From Fluviicola sp. XM-24bin1 (GTDB lineage Bacteria > Bacteroidota > Bacteroidia > Flavobacteriales_D > Crocinitomicaceae), in the NCBI GenBank assembly GCA_003149635.1, contig QCWI01000012.1, positions 1 through 64,000 of the forward strand: a stretch of DNA of 64,000 bases, in the 5' to 3' direction. Shown here one piece after another: positions 45,813-54,087 of this stretch. Every line of letters starts with the position of its first letter. The first letter of the stretch is position 1. The notes under the pieces were generated by a model. That model was not told the origin of the DNA, searched no databases, and saw only the letters and a program-made list of their open reading frames with translations. The translations under genes and the position numbers were made by a program.

Positions 45813-45836
45813 AATCGAAAGGTTCGGTTTTTTTTT
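45813..45836 (+). terminator. Rho-independent terminator after lipoprotein gene
   Basis: AATCGAA-AGG-TTCGGTT (one G-T pair) followed by a run of Ts to 45836. Confidence 0.75.
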
Positions 45837-45927
45837 GCTTAAAAGAGCTCACGAACAAGAGACATTTCCGCTATTGCCCTCCCACTATCCTCCCTTCGAA
45901 GCAGCGATTAACTGTGTTGCGGCCTCC

Positions 45928-46152
45928 GGCGGTGACCAGATATTGATAAGACGCCCAAAATCGAATGTTTACCACAAAGGCACCAAGTGCGCGAGGCTAA
46001 ATTTAGACACCATGACGTGTTAAGAACACAAAGGGTCATGACGGCGTCACAATCTAGTGCACCTCTTTAAAACAAACTTAGCGCACATACTTTGTGCCCT
46101 TGTGCCCTTGTGGTGCGAAAAAAAATCAGTGTTTTACCTTTATCTAAGTAAT
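45928..46152. repeat. ~225-bp dispersed element, copy 2 (fills 45788-46185 gap)
   Basis: Reverse complement matches 17086-17304 with scattered substitutions and few indels, including both ends. The ACCACAAGGGCAC / GTGCCTTTGTGGT inverted pair is kept; the central hairpin is degraded. The element sits in the 398-base convergent gap between the small lipoprotein and the DUF1573-VWA gene. The remainder of the gap holds the terminator at 45813-45836 and nothing else I can identify. Confidence 0.8.
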
Positions 46153-46185
46153 CTCTTCCGTAGTGGCAACTAGATTTCCGAAAAA

Positions 46186-47589
46186 TCAATGCTTATATGT
46201 CAGCACGCGGATTTCATGTTTGAGATTGCGCTGTGCATCGCCCAGGCCGAAAATCGGAACGTAATGCCCCTTCCCTAGTTCGGCTGCATACTCCATCGCT
46301 TCCTTATCGCGTTCTTTGTTTTTGATCCCCACAACGGACAAGTGAATTCCCTTTCGAGCGTACTTCCTCACGTAGCGCTTGTAATCATCAGAATCGCGAT
46401 TAAAGGCACCATCCGTGATAATGATTACATGATTTACTCCGCCTTCAATTTTCGCTCGGGAGGCCTGTTTGTATCCCAATTTGATTCCTTTTCCTCCAGC
46501 TGTGAATCCAGATGCTTTCAATGCCTCAACCTTTTCCTTGATCTCTGCTTTATCAGCCCCGCTCGTTGGCTCCAATAAGACGTTCGTACTGGTTGAATAC
46601 GTGACGATTCCCATCTTATCATGAGGTCGCAACATGTCCGTAAGCTGGAACAAGGAGTACTTCATCAATTCCATTTTATCGGCGTCCTTCATGGAAGAGG
46701 AAATGTCCAATACAAAGACAACATTAATCGGATTGAAGTTTTGACTCGTGAAATCATCGTCGTCCAAATCCTCAAATGAAGGAGGAACTTCAGCAACTAA
46801 TGTCGTGGTGTCCGTTTCGATATGATCTTCAATCTCAATGATGATTTCAGGTGGATTTTCGGCCAGAATCGTAGTGTCCGGAACAGGAACTGGATCTGGT
46901 ACGATTTCTTCTGGCTTCCGTTCCAATTCTAAAACGAAATAGTTGCGTTTGAAATTGATATACGCCCCTAATTCCTCTGGAAAATAGCCTTCATGCGTCG
47001 CATAGAAATAACTCAATCCCAAGGTCGCTTCCTTCTTGATTTTTCCGTTCCGATCGGTTTGATCCGTCCAAACATCCTGACCATTTTGAATCAAACTCAC
47101 GGTTGATTTACTCAAGGTCTCACGTGTTTCTTTATCGATGGTAACGATGGTCAAATTGAAGGCATTTGGATCTTTTCCTCCCGGTCGTTCAATAAAGTTT
47201 GGACAGGAAGTAAAGGATGAGACATCGTTCTGATCGGTATTCTTCAGATTTCCGGCTAATTTGATTTTTACCGGTTCATTGCGATCACTTGTAAACACAT
47301 CCACCGAATAATTGAATCGACCTTTTCCCGGAGGATTTACCTGCAAACGAAGGATTACGGTGCTATCCTTTTCGATAATCGATCCCGAATTGATATACAC
47401 CACCTCATTCGGCTTCTTGACGCTTAGAATCCACTCTTGTTTCTCTCCTTCATTGGTCAAAAGGATGTCTACAAAACGGAAATCATACGCTTCCAGATCA
47501 CCAAAATCATGTTTGGTTTTATCAAAAGTTACCTGAGCCTGCAATTGCAAACCGCAGAAAAAGAGAAAAAGTGTGAGTAGAATTCGCAT
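46186..47589 (-). CDS. DUF1573-VWA secreted protein
   Basis: A 467-residue exported protein (MRILLTLFLFFCGLQLQAQ). Residues 20-115 look like a DUF1573/ASPM-type Ig domain (FDKTKHDFGDLEAYDFRFVD); 145-220 resemble a carboxypeptidase-like regulatory beta-sandwich. A Pro/Glu-rich linker precedes a VWA domain from about 285, with MIDAS DISSSM, a GFTAGGKG Thr loop and TDGAFNRDSDD. All VWA metal ligands look intact. There is no T9SS tail, so a periplasmic or outer-membrane-associated adhesion/scaffold role is likely. It is the third VWA protein in the window and is not next to an ATPase. Confidence 0.85.
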   Translation of the reverse strand: MRILLTLFLFFCGLQLQAQVTFDKTKHDFGDLEAYDFRFVDILLTNEGEKQEWILSVKKPNEVVYINSGSIIEKDSTVILRLQVNPPGKGRFNYSVDVFTSDRNEPVKIKLAGNLKNTDQNDVSSFTSCPNFIERPGGKDPNAFNLTIVTIDKETRETLSKSTVSLIQNGQDVWTDQTDRNGKIKKEATLGLSYFYATHEGYFPEELGAYINFKRNYFVLELERKPEEIVPDPVPVPDTTILAENPPEIIIEIEDHIETDTTTLVAEVPPSFEDLDDDDFTSQNFNPINVVFVLDISSSMKDADKMELMKYSLFQLTDMLRPHDKMGIVTYSTSTNVLLEPTSGADKAEIKEKVEALKASGFTAGGKGIKLGYKQASRAKIEGGVNHVIIITDGAFNRDSDDYKRYVRKYARKGIHLSVVGIKNKERDKEAMEYAAELGKGHYVPIFGLGDAQRNLKHEIRVLTYKH

Positions 47590-47667
47590 AACAGTTCTTA
47601 TTCAAAAAACGAGCCGAAGCGGGAATTGTTACAATTTTAGATGGGAAAGATGCATCCAATACGAAAG

Positions 47668-47797
47668 TCTCCTCCTCCCTTGAGGGAGGTCTCAGGAGGG
47701 TGACTAGCGCGAACCGATTTTCGCAAAAGTCAAAATTGTGTGGAGTTTCTGTCACCCTCCGCCTTCGGCACCCCCCTCAAGGGAGGAGGGAGAAGAC
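47668..47797. repeat. Inverted pair of CTCCCTTGAGGGAGG repeats
   Basis: One unit (CCTCCC-TTGA-GGGAGG at 47674-47689 plus TCTCAGGAGGGTGA) and a second unit in opposite orientation at 47753-47795 are separated by about 50 unique bases. The same unit is at 23725-23757. It resembles paired REP/BIME-type elements. Confidence 0.65.
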
Positions 47798-48558
47798 TAC
47801 CGAAGACTAAACCCCAACAAAGCCTCCTGAAATTCATTCGGCGCTTCCGCATGTACCCAGTGCCCGGCATTCTCAATGGTAACCAATTCCATATCTGGAA
47901 ATTGATTTTCTATCGATGACAGATCCTCATCCAAAACATAGTTGGACATTGCCCCACGAATGAACAAGGTCGGCGTAAAAATCTCATCTGCTCCAAATCC
48001 ACTTAGGATATTGGGCATTTCGCGCTCTAATACTGGTAGGTTCATCCTCCAAGCCAATTGCCCTTTCTCCTTCCAATACATATTCTTCAGTAGAAATTGT
48101 TTGATCCCTTCCGATTCGATGTATGCGCCTAATTGCTGTTCCGCCTCGCGACGTGCTTTGATCGTGTCTAAAGTCACCGCTTTAATTCCTGCGATGATAT
48201 GATCGTGGTGCATTGGATATTCTTTAATCCCCATATCCACAATCACCAATTTCTCTAACAACTCTTCGCGTTTCGCGGCCACCTGCATGGCAACTTTCCC
48301 ACCCATGGAGTGTCCCACAAGGATCAGATCCTCCAATCCAAGATCGTCGCACAATTCCACCACGTCATCCGCCATGATTTCGTACGAAAACTCATCGCTC
48401 CAATCCGAACGACCGTGATTTCGTAAATCCACTACAATGACGCGATAATACTCTGCTAATTTCTTAGCATGCGTTTGCCAGTTGTCCGAGAAGCCGAACA
48501 ATCCGTGTAGAATCATTAAGGGATCGCCCTCCCCTAACTCACGATAAAATAATTTCAT
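47797..48558 (-). CDS. Alpha/beta-fold hydrolase (YbfF/ABHD11-like esterase)
   Basis: A 253-residue cytoplasmic alpha/beta hydrolase. Motifs: oxyanion LHGLFGFSDNW (18-28), DLRNHGRS (44-51), nucleophile GHSMGG (S84), and His in GHWVHAEAP near the C-terminus. The order and the NHGRS sequence match YbfF/ABHD11-type acyl-CoA or ester hydrolases. Natural substrate unknown. Its 3' end runs into the REP-like pair. Confidence 0.9.
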   Translation of the reverse strand: MKLFYRELGEGDPLMILHGLFGFSDNWQTHAKKLAEYYRVIVVDLRNHGRSDWSDEFSYEIMADDVVELCDDLGLEDLILVGHSMGGKVAMQVAAKREELLEKLVIVDMGIKEYPMHHDHIIAGIKAVTLDTIKARREAEQQLGAYIESEGIKQFLLKNMYWKEKGQLAWRMNLPVLEREMPNILSGFGADEIFTPTLFIRGAMSNYVLDEDLSSIENQFPDMELVTIENAGHWVHAEAPNEFQEALLGFSLR

Positions 48559-48643
48559 AGAATGTTCTGTTCGATTTTCCTTTTCGAATTTTCATCGTTG
48601 TGTAATCAACGACCGCAAGGATAAACTTCAACAATACCATTGT

Positions 48644-49180
48644 TTAGAACCAAGAGAATAAATCAAAAATGCCGCTGCTTAGAGAAGAGCTTGATGCCGT
48701 TTTAATCGCCACCTTACGCTTCTTATGCTTCGGTTCGCTCAAAGAAGACGTTTTCTCATCTTCCACTGGAGCCGCTTCTACGTATGGCTCCGAGCGCGTA
48801 TTGATCACATTGAATTGACCTTCGTTTGCTGCGGCAATAATCGCTACGATTTCATCTGCAGAAATTTTATTTCGATCGTACGCCACCTTCGCCACGTCCA
48901 CCGTTCTTTCCTCATCGAAATCGAATTTTACTTCTTTCACGGCATTGGATGCGTACAACTCAGCACGAATAGATCCACCACATCCTTTCTCACAAACCAT
49001 TCCTTTCAAATCAACCACCAACAGACGATCCGCCTTCACAGCCGGCAGTTGTTCGCCCGTTTCTTCTGTCTGATCTCCTCCTTTCACGATACGCGTTTGC
49101 GGTTCTTCCTGACTGCATGACAAAATCAACGCAACAAAAGCTACCGGCAATAACGCCAAAACAATCCGGCTCTTTTTCAT
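48644..49180 (-). CDS. HMA-domain lipoprotein
   Basis: A 178-residue lipoprotein: MKKSRIVLALLPVAFVALIL followed by SC, lipobox LILSC. An upstream in-frame ATG at 49264 is rejected because the signal peptide begins at 49180 and the promoter lies between. A heavy-metal-associated-like domain spans about 60-130: LKGMVCEKGCGGSIRAELYA has two Cys but with CxxxC rather than CxxC spacing, then VKEVKFDFDEERTVDVAKVAY. The C-terminus is Lys/Ser-rich. Periplasmic metal binding is plausible; the altered Cys spacing leaves it open. Divergent from engB across a shared promoter region. Confidence 0.82.
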   Translation of the reverse strand: MKKSRIVLALLPVAFVALILSCSQEEPQTRIVKGGDQTEETGEQLPAVKADRLLVVDLKGMVCEKGCGGSIRAELYASNAVKEVKFDFDEERTVDVAKVAYDRNKISADEIVAIIAAANEGQFNVINTRSEPYVEAAPVEDEKTSSLSEPKHKKRKVAIKTASSSSLSSGIFDLFSWF

Positions 49181-49261
49181 ACTATCCGATTTATAAATCA
49201 AAAGTACTTGTATAAGAACGTTAAAACAAGCCAAAAAATCTAAACTTCCACACTTTTCTTG

Positions 49262-49269
49262 CAAAGGTA
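49262..49269 (-). promoter_or_regulatory. -7 box for the HMA lipoprotein gene
   Basis: Reverse-strand TACCTTTG, exact consensus, about 80 bases before the chosen ATG at 49180. Confidence 0.55.
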
Positions 49270-49285
49270 CAGGCGAGAAAAATGG

Positions 49286-49293
49286 TACTTTTG
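49286..49293 (+). promoter_or_regulatory. -7 box for engB
   Basis: TACTTTTG, exact TAnnTTTG match, 13 bases before GTG 49307; it lies only 16 bases from the divergent box at 49262-49269, so the two promoters overlap. Confidence 0.55.
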
Positions 49294-49306
49294 CCGAAAA
49301 AAGGTC

Positions 49307-49906
49307 GTGAAAGTTAAAACTGCCGAATTCGTGATCTCCAATACGGATGTTTCTAAATGTCCTACGGACGGTCTTCCAGAATATGCATTTATTGGTCGTT
49401 CTAACGTTGGTAAATCTTCGTTAATCAATATGTTAACGGACAATAAGAAGCTGGCAAAAACGTCAGGAAGACCGGGAAAAACGCAGCTGATCAATCATTT
49501 CATTATCAATGGTGATTGGTACTTGGTGGATCTTCCAGGATACGGTTATGCGAAGACCTCGAAAACGAATCGTGCGAAATGGGAGAAATTCATCGCTCAA
49601 TACTTAACCACACGAGAAACGCTCACGAACATCTTCGTTTTGCTTGACTCAAGGTTGGAACCCCAAAAAATTGATTTGGAGTTCATGAACTGGTGCGGAG
49701 AAAAGGGATTGCCGTTCTCTATGGTATTCACGAAGATCGATAAGCTTTCAAGCTCGGCACTACAGAAGAATCTGGCGCGTTATAAGAAGGAGATGTTGAA
49801 ATATTGGGAAGAATTACCGCCTGTTTTCACGACTTCCAGCGTATCCAGCTTTGGTCAAGAGCGCATCTTGAACTACATCGACCAGATCAACCAAACGCTC
49901 AAATAG
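49307..49906 (+). CDS. engB: Ribosome-biogenesis GTPase EngB (YihA/YsxC)
   Basis: A 199-residue TRAFAC GTPase needed for assembly of the large ribosomal subunit. G1 is GRSNVGKSS (30-38), G2 lies around SGRPGKTQ, G3 is [10 protein letters not shown]4 is TKIDK and G5 is SSVSSFG. Start chosen at GTG 49307 ([11 protein letters not shown]), 13 bases after a TAnnTTTG box. The longer reading frame upstream would begin before the promoter. Transcribed alone. Confidence 0.95.
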   Translation: MKVKTAEFVISNTDVSKCPTDGLPEYAFIGRSNVGKSSLINMLTDNKKLAKTSGRPGKTQLINHFIINGDWYLVDLPGYGYAKTSKTNRAKWEKFIAQYLTTRETLTNIFVLLDSRLEPQKIDLEFMNWCGEKGLPFSMVFTKIDKLSSSALQKNLARYKKEMLKYWEELPPVFTTSSVSSFGQERILNYIDQINQTLK

Positions 49907-49990
49907 GAAGTCAATTTCCTGCTGAAGTGTGACTAAAGTCACTTTTTAGACGGTGAAGATTCACGATATTTGTACTAACAAACTAAGATT

Positions 49991-51388
49991 ATGATAGTAG
50001 AACAATTATATACCAACTGTTTGGCTGAAGCAGCTTACTACATTGAGAGTAACGGCGAAGCAGCCATTATAGATCCGTTGCGCGAAACGGCTCCATACAT
50101 AAAGATGGCAGCTAACAATGGTGCTACGATCAAATATGTTTTCGAAACGCACTTCCACGCTGATTTCGTATCAGGACACGTGGATTTGGCACAAAAGACA
50201 GGAGCGGCCATCGTTTACGGGCCAAAAGCAAACCCTGGATATGATGCCATTGTTGCAGAAGACAATCAAGAATTTAAAATTGGTGCCGTAACCATCAAAG
50301 TGTTGCACACACCAGGACATACGCAAGAATCTTCGACTTTCTTATTGATTGATGAGGAAGGAAACGAAACAGCCATCTTCACGGGAGACACCCTGTTCCT
50401 TGGAGATGTCGGTCGACCGGATTTGGCCATCAAAACGGATTTGACGAAGGAAGATTTGGCAGGAATGCTGTACGATTCATTGCGCAATCGCATTATGACT
50501 TTGCCCGATTCCATTACGATCTACCCGGGACACGGCGCAGGATCTTCATGTGGAAAGAACATGAGTACAGAAACTGTTGGAACTCTAGGGGAGCAGAAAC
50601 AGACGAACTACGCCTTGCGTGAAGATATGACCAAAGAGGAATTCATCAAGGAAGTAACGGATGGAATCTTACCACCGCCGCAGTATTTCCCGAAGAATGC
50701 AGTAATGAACAAAATGGGGTACGACTCATTCGATGAAGTCATTGCGAAGGGAAATCGTGCCCTTTCATTGGACGAATTCAAATCGGAAGTGGAAAACGGA
50801 GCATTGATTCTTGATGTCCGCAACGAGTTTGATTTTGCGGCAGGATTTATTCCAAATTCTTTGTTCATCGGATTGAATGGTACCTTTGCGATGTGGGTAG
50901 GTGCCTTGATTGAGGACATCGACCAGAAGATTGTATTGGTGGTTCCAGAGGGAAAAGAAGAAGAAGCAGTAACCCGCCTATCACGTGTTGGATATGACAA
51001 CACGCTTGGATACTTGAAAGGTGGCCTTGCATCTTGGGACGGAACTTTGAATACCATTGAAAGCGTAACCGCAAAATCCATTGAAGCGACACATGGTGAC
51101 TTGAATATCGTTGATGTTCGTAAACCAGGAGAATGGGAAGCAGAGCACGTTGACGGTGCATCACATCACCCGTTGGATTACCTAAACGATAACATGGATG
51201 ATCTGGACAAAAACACGCATTACCATGTGCATTGTGCCGGAGGATACCGAAGTGTGATCACCATCTCTTTGTTGATGCAAAATGGATTCACCAAATTGAC
51301 CAACATCCTTGGTGGAATGGATGAAATCTTGAAAACGGACATCCCGAAAACAGATTTTGTTTGTGCCACTGAAGTGAAGAGAGGATAG
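49991..51388 (+). CDS. MBL-fold persulfide dioxygenase-rhodanese (CstB-like)
   Basis: A 465-residue multidomain sulfur enzyme. The N-terminal metallo-beta-lactamase domain has THFHADFVSGH, TPGHTQES, FTGDTLF and YPGHGAGS. A first rhodanese-like domain (about 265-355) has no catalytic Cys (the loop reads VLVVPEGKEEEA). The C-terminal rhodanese has the active Cys in HVHCAGGYRS (C415). This MBL, pseudo-rhodanese, rhodanese order is that of CstB, which oxidises low-molecular-weight persulfides to thiosulfate during sulfide detoxification. Other MBL-rhodanese hydrolases are possible. It is cytoplasmic. No sulfide:quinone reductase gene is in the window. Confidence 0.9.
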   Translation: MIVEQLYTNCLAEAAYYIESNGEAAIIDPLRETAPYIKMAANNGATIKYVFETHFHADFVSGHVDLAQKTGAAIVYGPKANPGYDAIVAEDNQEFKIGAVTIKVLHTPGHTQESSTFLLIDEEGNETAIFTGDTLFLGDVGRPDLAIKTDLTKEDLAGMLYDSLRNRIMTLPDSITIYPGHGAGSSCGKNMSTETVGTLGEQKQTNYALREDMTKEEFIKEVTDGILPPPQYFPKNAVMNKMGYDSFDEVIAKGNRALSLDEFKSEVENGALILDVRNEFDFAAGFIPNSLFIGLNGTFAMWVGALIEDIDQKIVLVVPEGKEEEAVTRLSRVGYDNTLGYLKGGLASWDGTLNTIESVTAKSIEATHGDLNIVDVRKPGEWEAEHVDGASHHPLDYLNDNMDDLDKNTHYHVHCAGGYRSVITISLLMQNGFTKLTNILGGMDEILKTDIPKTDFVCATEVKRG

Positions 51389-51398
51389 ATATAAGATA

Positions 51399-51451
51399 AA
51401 TTAGACGGGTTGGACGCATTAGATGTTTAAACTATCCAATCCGTCCAAACT
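51399..51451. repeat. Inverted TTGGACG word repeat downstream of the MBL gene
   Basis: GGTTGGACGCATTAGATG, centre TTTAAA, CTATCCAATCCGTCC form an imperfect palindrome related to the array at 31721-31799. It may end transcription of the MBL gene. Confidence 0.5.
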
Positions 51452-51492
51452 AAAAAACTTTCCCAAAAATTCCTCCAAAATCGCGGTTGTTA

Positions 51493-51500
51493 TACCTTTG
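51493..51500 (+). promoter_or_regulatory. -7 box four bases before the GlyRS start
   Basis: TACCTTTG ends four bases before ATG 51505. With transcription starting about five to eight bases after the box, the message would be leaderless. Confidence 0.6.
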
Positions 51501-51504
51501 CGGC

Positions 51505-53040
51505 ATGGAACAGAAAGAGGACAATCTTAAAGACATTATTTCGCACGCGAAGGAGTACGGATTTGTATTCCCTTCATCGGAAATTTACGACGGACTTTCA
51601 GCTACTTATGACTACGGTCAATTGGGTGCTGAGTTGAAGAACAATATCAAGTCGTACTGGTGGAAATCAATGGTTCAAATGCACGAGAACATCGTGGGAA
51701 TTGACGCTGCTATTTTCATGCATCCAAAGACTTGGAAAGCTTCCGGCCACGTAGATGCCTTTAACGATCCTCTCATCGATAACAAAGATTCGAAGAAACG
51801 CTACCGCGCTGATGTGTTGATTGAAGAGCACATGGAGAAGTACCGCAACAAGATCAACAAAGACGTTGCAAAAGGGAAAAAGCGCTTCGGAGATGATTTC
51901 GATGTAGAACAGTTCCTCGCAACGAATCCGAATGTATTGCGCAACCAAGCGAAGATTGACGATATCGAAAAGCGTATGCGTGAGACTTTGGGAGAGAACG
52001 ATTTGGAAGGTGTGTATAACCTCATCATGGATTTGGGAATCGTTTGTCCGATTTCAGGATCGAAAAACTGGACGGAAGTACGTCAGTTCAACTTGATGTT
52101 CTCTACGGAATTAGGGTCTGTTGCCGGAGATGCCTCTACAATCTACCTTCGCCCGGAAACGGCACAGGGGATTTTCGTGAATTACCTGAACGTGCAGAAA
52201 ACCGGTCGTATGAAGATTCCATTCGGAATTGCTCAGATTGGTAAAGCGTTCCGTAATGAGATCATTGCCCGTCAGTTCATTTTCCGCATGCGTGAATTCG
52301 AACAAATGGAGATGCAATTTTTTGTTCGTCCGGGAGAAGAAATGAAATGGTACGAGTACTGGAAAGAGCACCGTATAAATTGGCACAAAAAACTAGGATT
52401 GGGAGACGAAAACTACCGTTTCCACGACCACATCAAACTGGCGCACTACGCAAATGCAGCGGCAGATATCGAATTTAACTTCCCAATGGGCTTCAAGGAG
52501 TTGGAAGGAATTCACTCACGTACTGATTTCGATTTGAAATCACACGAAGAGCACTCAGGAAAGAAATTGCAATACTTCGATCCAGAATTGAACGAGAACT
52601 ACGTGCCATACGTGGTAGAAACATCTATCGGATTGGATCGCATGTTCCTGGCGGTATTGAGCAGCTCTTACCAAATGGAAGATTTGGGAGATGGTAAACA
52701 ACGTGCAGTATTGTCCTTGCCACCAGCACTAGCTCCATACAAAGCTGCGGTTATGCCATTGACCAAGAAAGATGGACTTCCAGAGAAAGCACGCGAAATC
52801 ATGAATACTTTGAAATTCGATTTCAACTGCGTGTACGATGAGAAAGATTCTGCCGGGAAACGTTACCGCCGTCAGGATGCCATTGGAACGCCTTACTGTG
52901 TGATGGTCGATCACCAAACCTTGGAAGACAATACGGTTACAATTCGCGATCGCGACACGATGGAACAAGAGCGCGTTGCAGTGGATCAACTACCTCAAAT
53001 CATCGGTGATAAGGTATCGATGACGCATTTGTTGAAATAG
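51505..53040 (+). CDS. glyS: Glycyl-tRNA synthetase, single-chain dimeric type
   Basis: A 511-residue class II synthetase that charges tRNA-Gly. The opening, ISHAKEYGFVFPSSEIYDGL, is typical of the alpha2 (archaeal/eukaryal-like) type used by Bacteroidota. Motif 2 is KAFRNEIIARQFIFRMREFE, motif 3 is GLDRMFLAVL. The anticodon-binding domain covers the last ~110 residues (LAPYKAAVMPLTKKDGLPEK). Start at ATG 51505; an in-frame start 18 bases upstream lies inside the -7 box and is rejected. The stop shares a base with the next gene. Confidence 0.97.
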   Translation: MEQKEDNLKDIISHAKEYGFVFPSSEIYDGLSATYDYGQLGAELKNNIKSYWWKSMVQMHENIVGIDAAIFMHPKTWKASGHVDAFNDPLIDNKDSKKRYRADVLIEEHMEKYRNKINKDVAKGKKRFGDDFDVEQFLATNPNVLRNQAKIDDIEKRMRETLGENDLEGVYNLIMDLGIVCPISGSKNWTEVRQFNLMFSTELGSVAGDASTIYLRPETAQGIFVNYLNVQKTGRMKIPFGIAQIGKAFRNEIIARQFIFRMREFEQMEMQFFVRPGEEMKWYEYWKEHRINWHKKLGLGDENYRFHDHIKLAHYANAAADIEFNFPMGFKELEGIHSRTDFDLKSHEEHSGKKLQYFDPELNENYVPYVVETSIGLDRMFLAVLSSSYQMEDLGDGKQRAVLSLPPALAPYKAAVMPLTKKDGLPEKAREIMNTLKFDFNCVYDEKDSAGKRYRRQDAIGTPYCVMVDHQTLEDNTVTIRDRDTMEQERVAVDQLPQIIGDKVSMTHLLK

Positions 53041-53393
53041 TGAACTGTTACAATCATCCTGACACTCCTGCACTCGGAATTTGCAAGAATTGCAGCAAAG
53101 GAGTCTGCATGAATTGTCTAACGGATGTCGGCGACGGAATTGCTTGCACCGAAACGTGCACCGATGAAGTTCGCAAAATCAATTCGATGATCAATCAAGG
53201 GAAGCGTCGAACTTCCGCCACTGGTTTCATTTACCTAATTTGTGGAGCAGCGCTGATTTTGGCCAATATCCTTGTTCTCAAACGATTTGATCCTTTTCTA
53301 TCGACTTTCGGTAGTATTTTGTTCCTTGTCGGTGTGTACGCTATCATCGTGAATCATGTTCGATCCGGTAAAAAACCTTTGGATCAATTTTAG
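53040..53393 (+). CDS. B-box-like zinc-ribbon membrane protein
   Basis: A 117-residue protein starting at GTG 53040, which overlaps the GlyRS stop by one base. The N-terminus MNCYNHPDTPALGICKNCSK continues GVCMNCL and CTETC. It carries about seven Cys and one His in the spacing of a B-box-type zinc finger, as seen in many Bacteroidota membrane proteins. Two membrane segments follow (GFIYLICGAALILANIL and STFGSILFLVGVYAIIV). Function unknown; the cytoplasmic zinc finger with a two-helix anchor suggests a protein-protein contact module. Confidence 0.85.
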   Translation: MNCYNHPDTPALGICKNCSKGVCMNCLTDVGDGIACTETCTDEVRKINSMINQGKRRTSATGFIYLICGAALILANILVLKRFDPFLSTFGSILFLVGVYAIIVNHVRSGKKPLDQF

Positions 53394-53430
53394 TCCGAAT
53401 TCTTTGTACTTTGTAGGAAAATTTCATCGA

Positions 53431-53880
53431 ATAAAACACCTACTACTTATCGCATTCGTTTTCGCGGGAACTCTAGCATTCTCTCAAGCAACAGAAGACG
53501 AAGATTTGAAACTTCTCTAGGAAACGAACATCCAGCCTATTATCGATCAAAACGCTGAAACAATCGCCGAGCGTACACAATTTCCATTAGGCGGAGAATG
53601 GTACATGGCCATCGATTACGAAATGATGGAAGAAGATGCTACCAAAGAGTTCTTCCTTGAAAATTTAGACAAAGTATTCACTGAAGAAGTTCGCTCTGCC
53701 CTGCGCGAAATGGATTACAACAAACTCTCCGTAATGGGCGATGAAAATTGGACTATCGTGACTTTACTCATTCAATTGAATACTGAGGTTGAAGGAGAAA
53801 TCTATGAAAGCATGATGGCCTTCGAATTGGAATGGGTCGAAGACAAATGGATGCTGACAAGTATCAATATGATGGGGTAA
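53431..53880 (+). pseudogene. Small exported protein: ATA start and in-frame TAG
   Basis: In the frame of the 92-residue open segment at 53605-53880, the upstream sequence reads a good signal peptide, KHLLLIAFVFAGTLAFSQ, preceded by ATA at 53431 where ATG is expected. Codon 30 (53518-53520) is TAG between EDEDLKLL and ETNIQPIIDQ; CAG or GAG would restore it. With both repaired the product is a 149-residue exported protein with an acidic beta-rich mature domain (WTIVTLLIQLNTEVEGEIYE). As it stands only an unexported fragment could be made. Function unknown; both changes are G:C to A:T. Confidence 0.7.
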
Positions 53881-54087
53881 CTACTTCCCTCTTGCCATTT
53901 GAATCAAAACGAAAATCAAGAAGAGCCACGGTGCTCCGTGCAGGAACAAATCGAACCAATCCATGGCTGGCATGTCACGGCCGTACCAAAGGTTTTTCAA
54001 TTGCTTCCAGATGTGCGGATGTGGGGAAAACGGCGCCAACCCAAGTGTGAGGCTCCCGAAAATGGCAGGTAACAAATACTTTTTCAC
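53881..54087 (-). CDS. 68-residue membrane protein paired with desaturase
   Basis: MKKYLLPAIFGSLTLGLAPF, a Pro/His/Trp-rich middle (SPHPHIWKQLKNLWYG), and a membrane segment (LFLHGAPWLFLIFVLIQMA). The N-terminal hydrophobic stretch is probably a second span. I recognise this as a small Bacteroidota/Proteobacteria family of unknown function often near membrane enzymes. It overlaps the upstream sterol-desaturase gene by four bases, so the two are co-translated, and its stop abuts the convergent broken gene. Confidence 0.78.
   Translation of the reverse strand: MKKYLLPAIFGSLTLGLAPFSPHPHIWKQLKNLWYGRDMPAMDWFDLFLHGAPWLFLIFVLIQMARGK

Noticed and set aside
2003-53880. Alternative genetic code or stop-codon suppression as explanation of the in-frame stops
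   Set aside because: TAA, TAG and TGA are all affected, and all three also serve as normal ends of intact genes here. No suppressor tRNA is visible.
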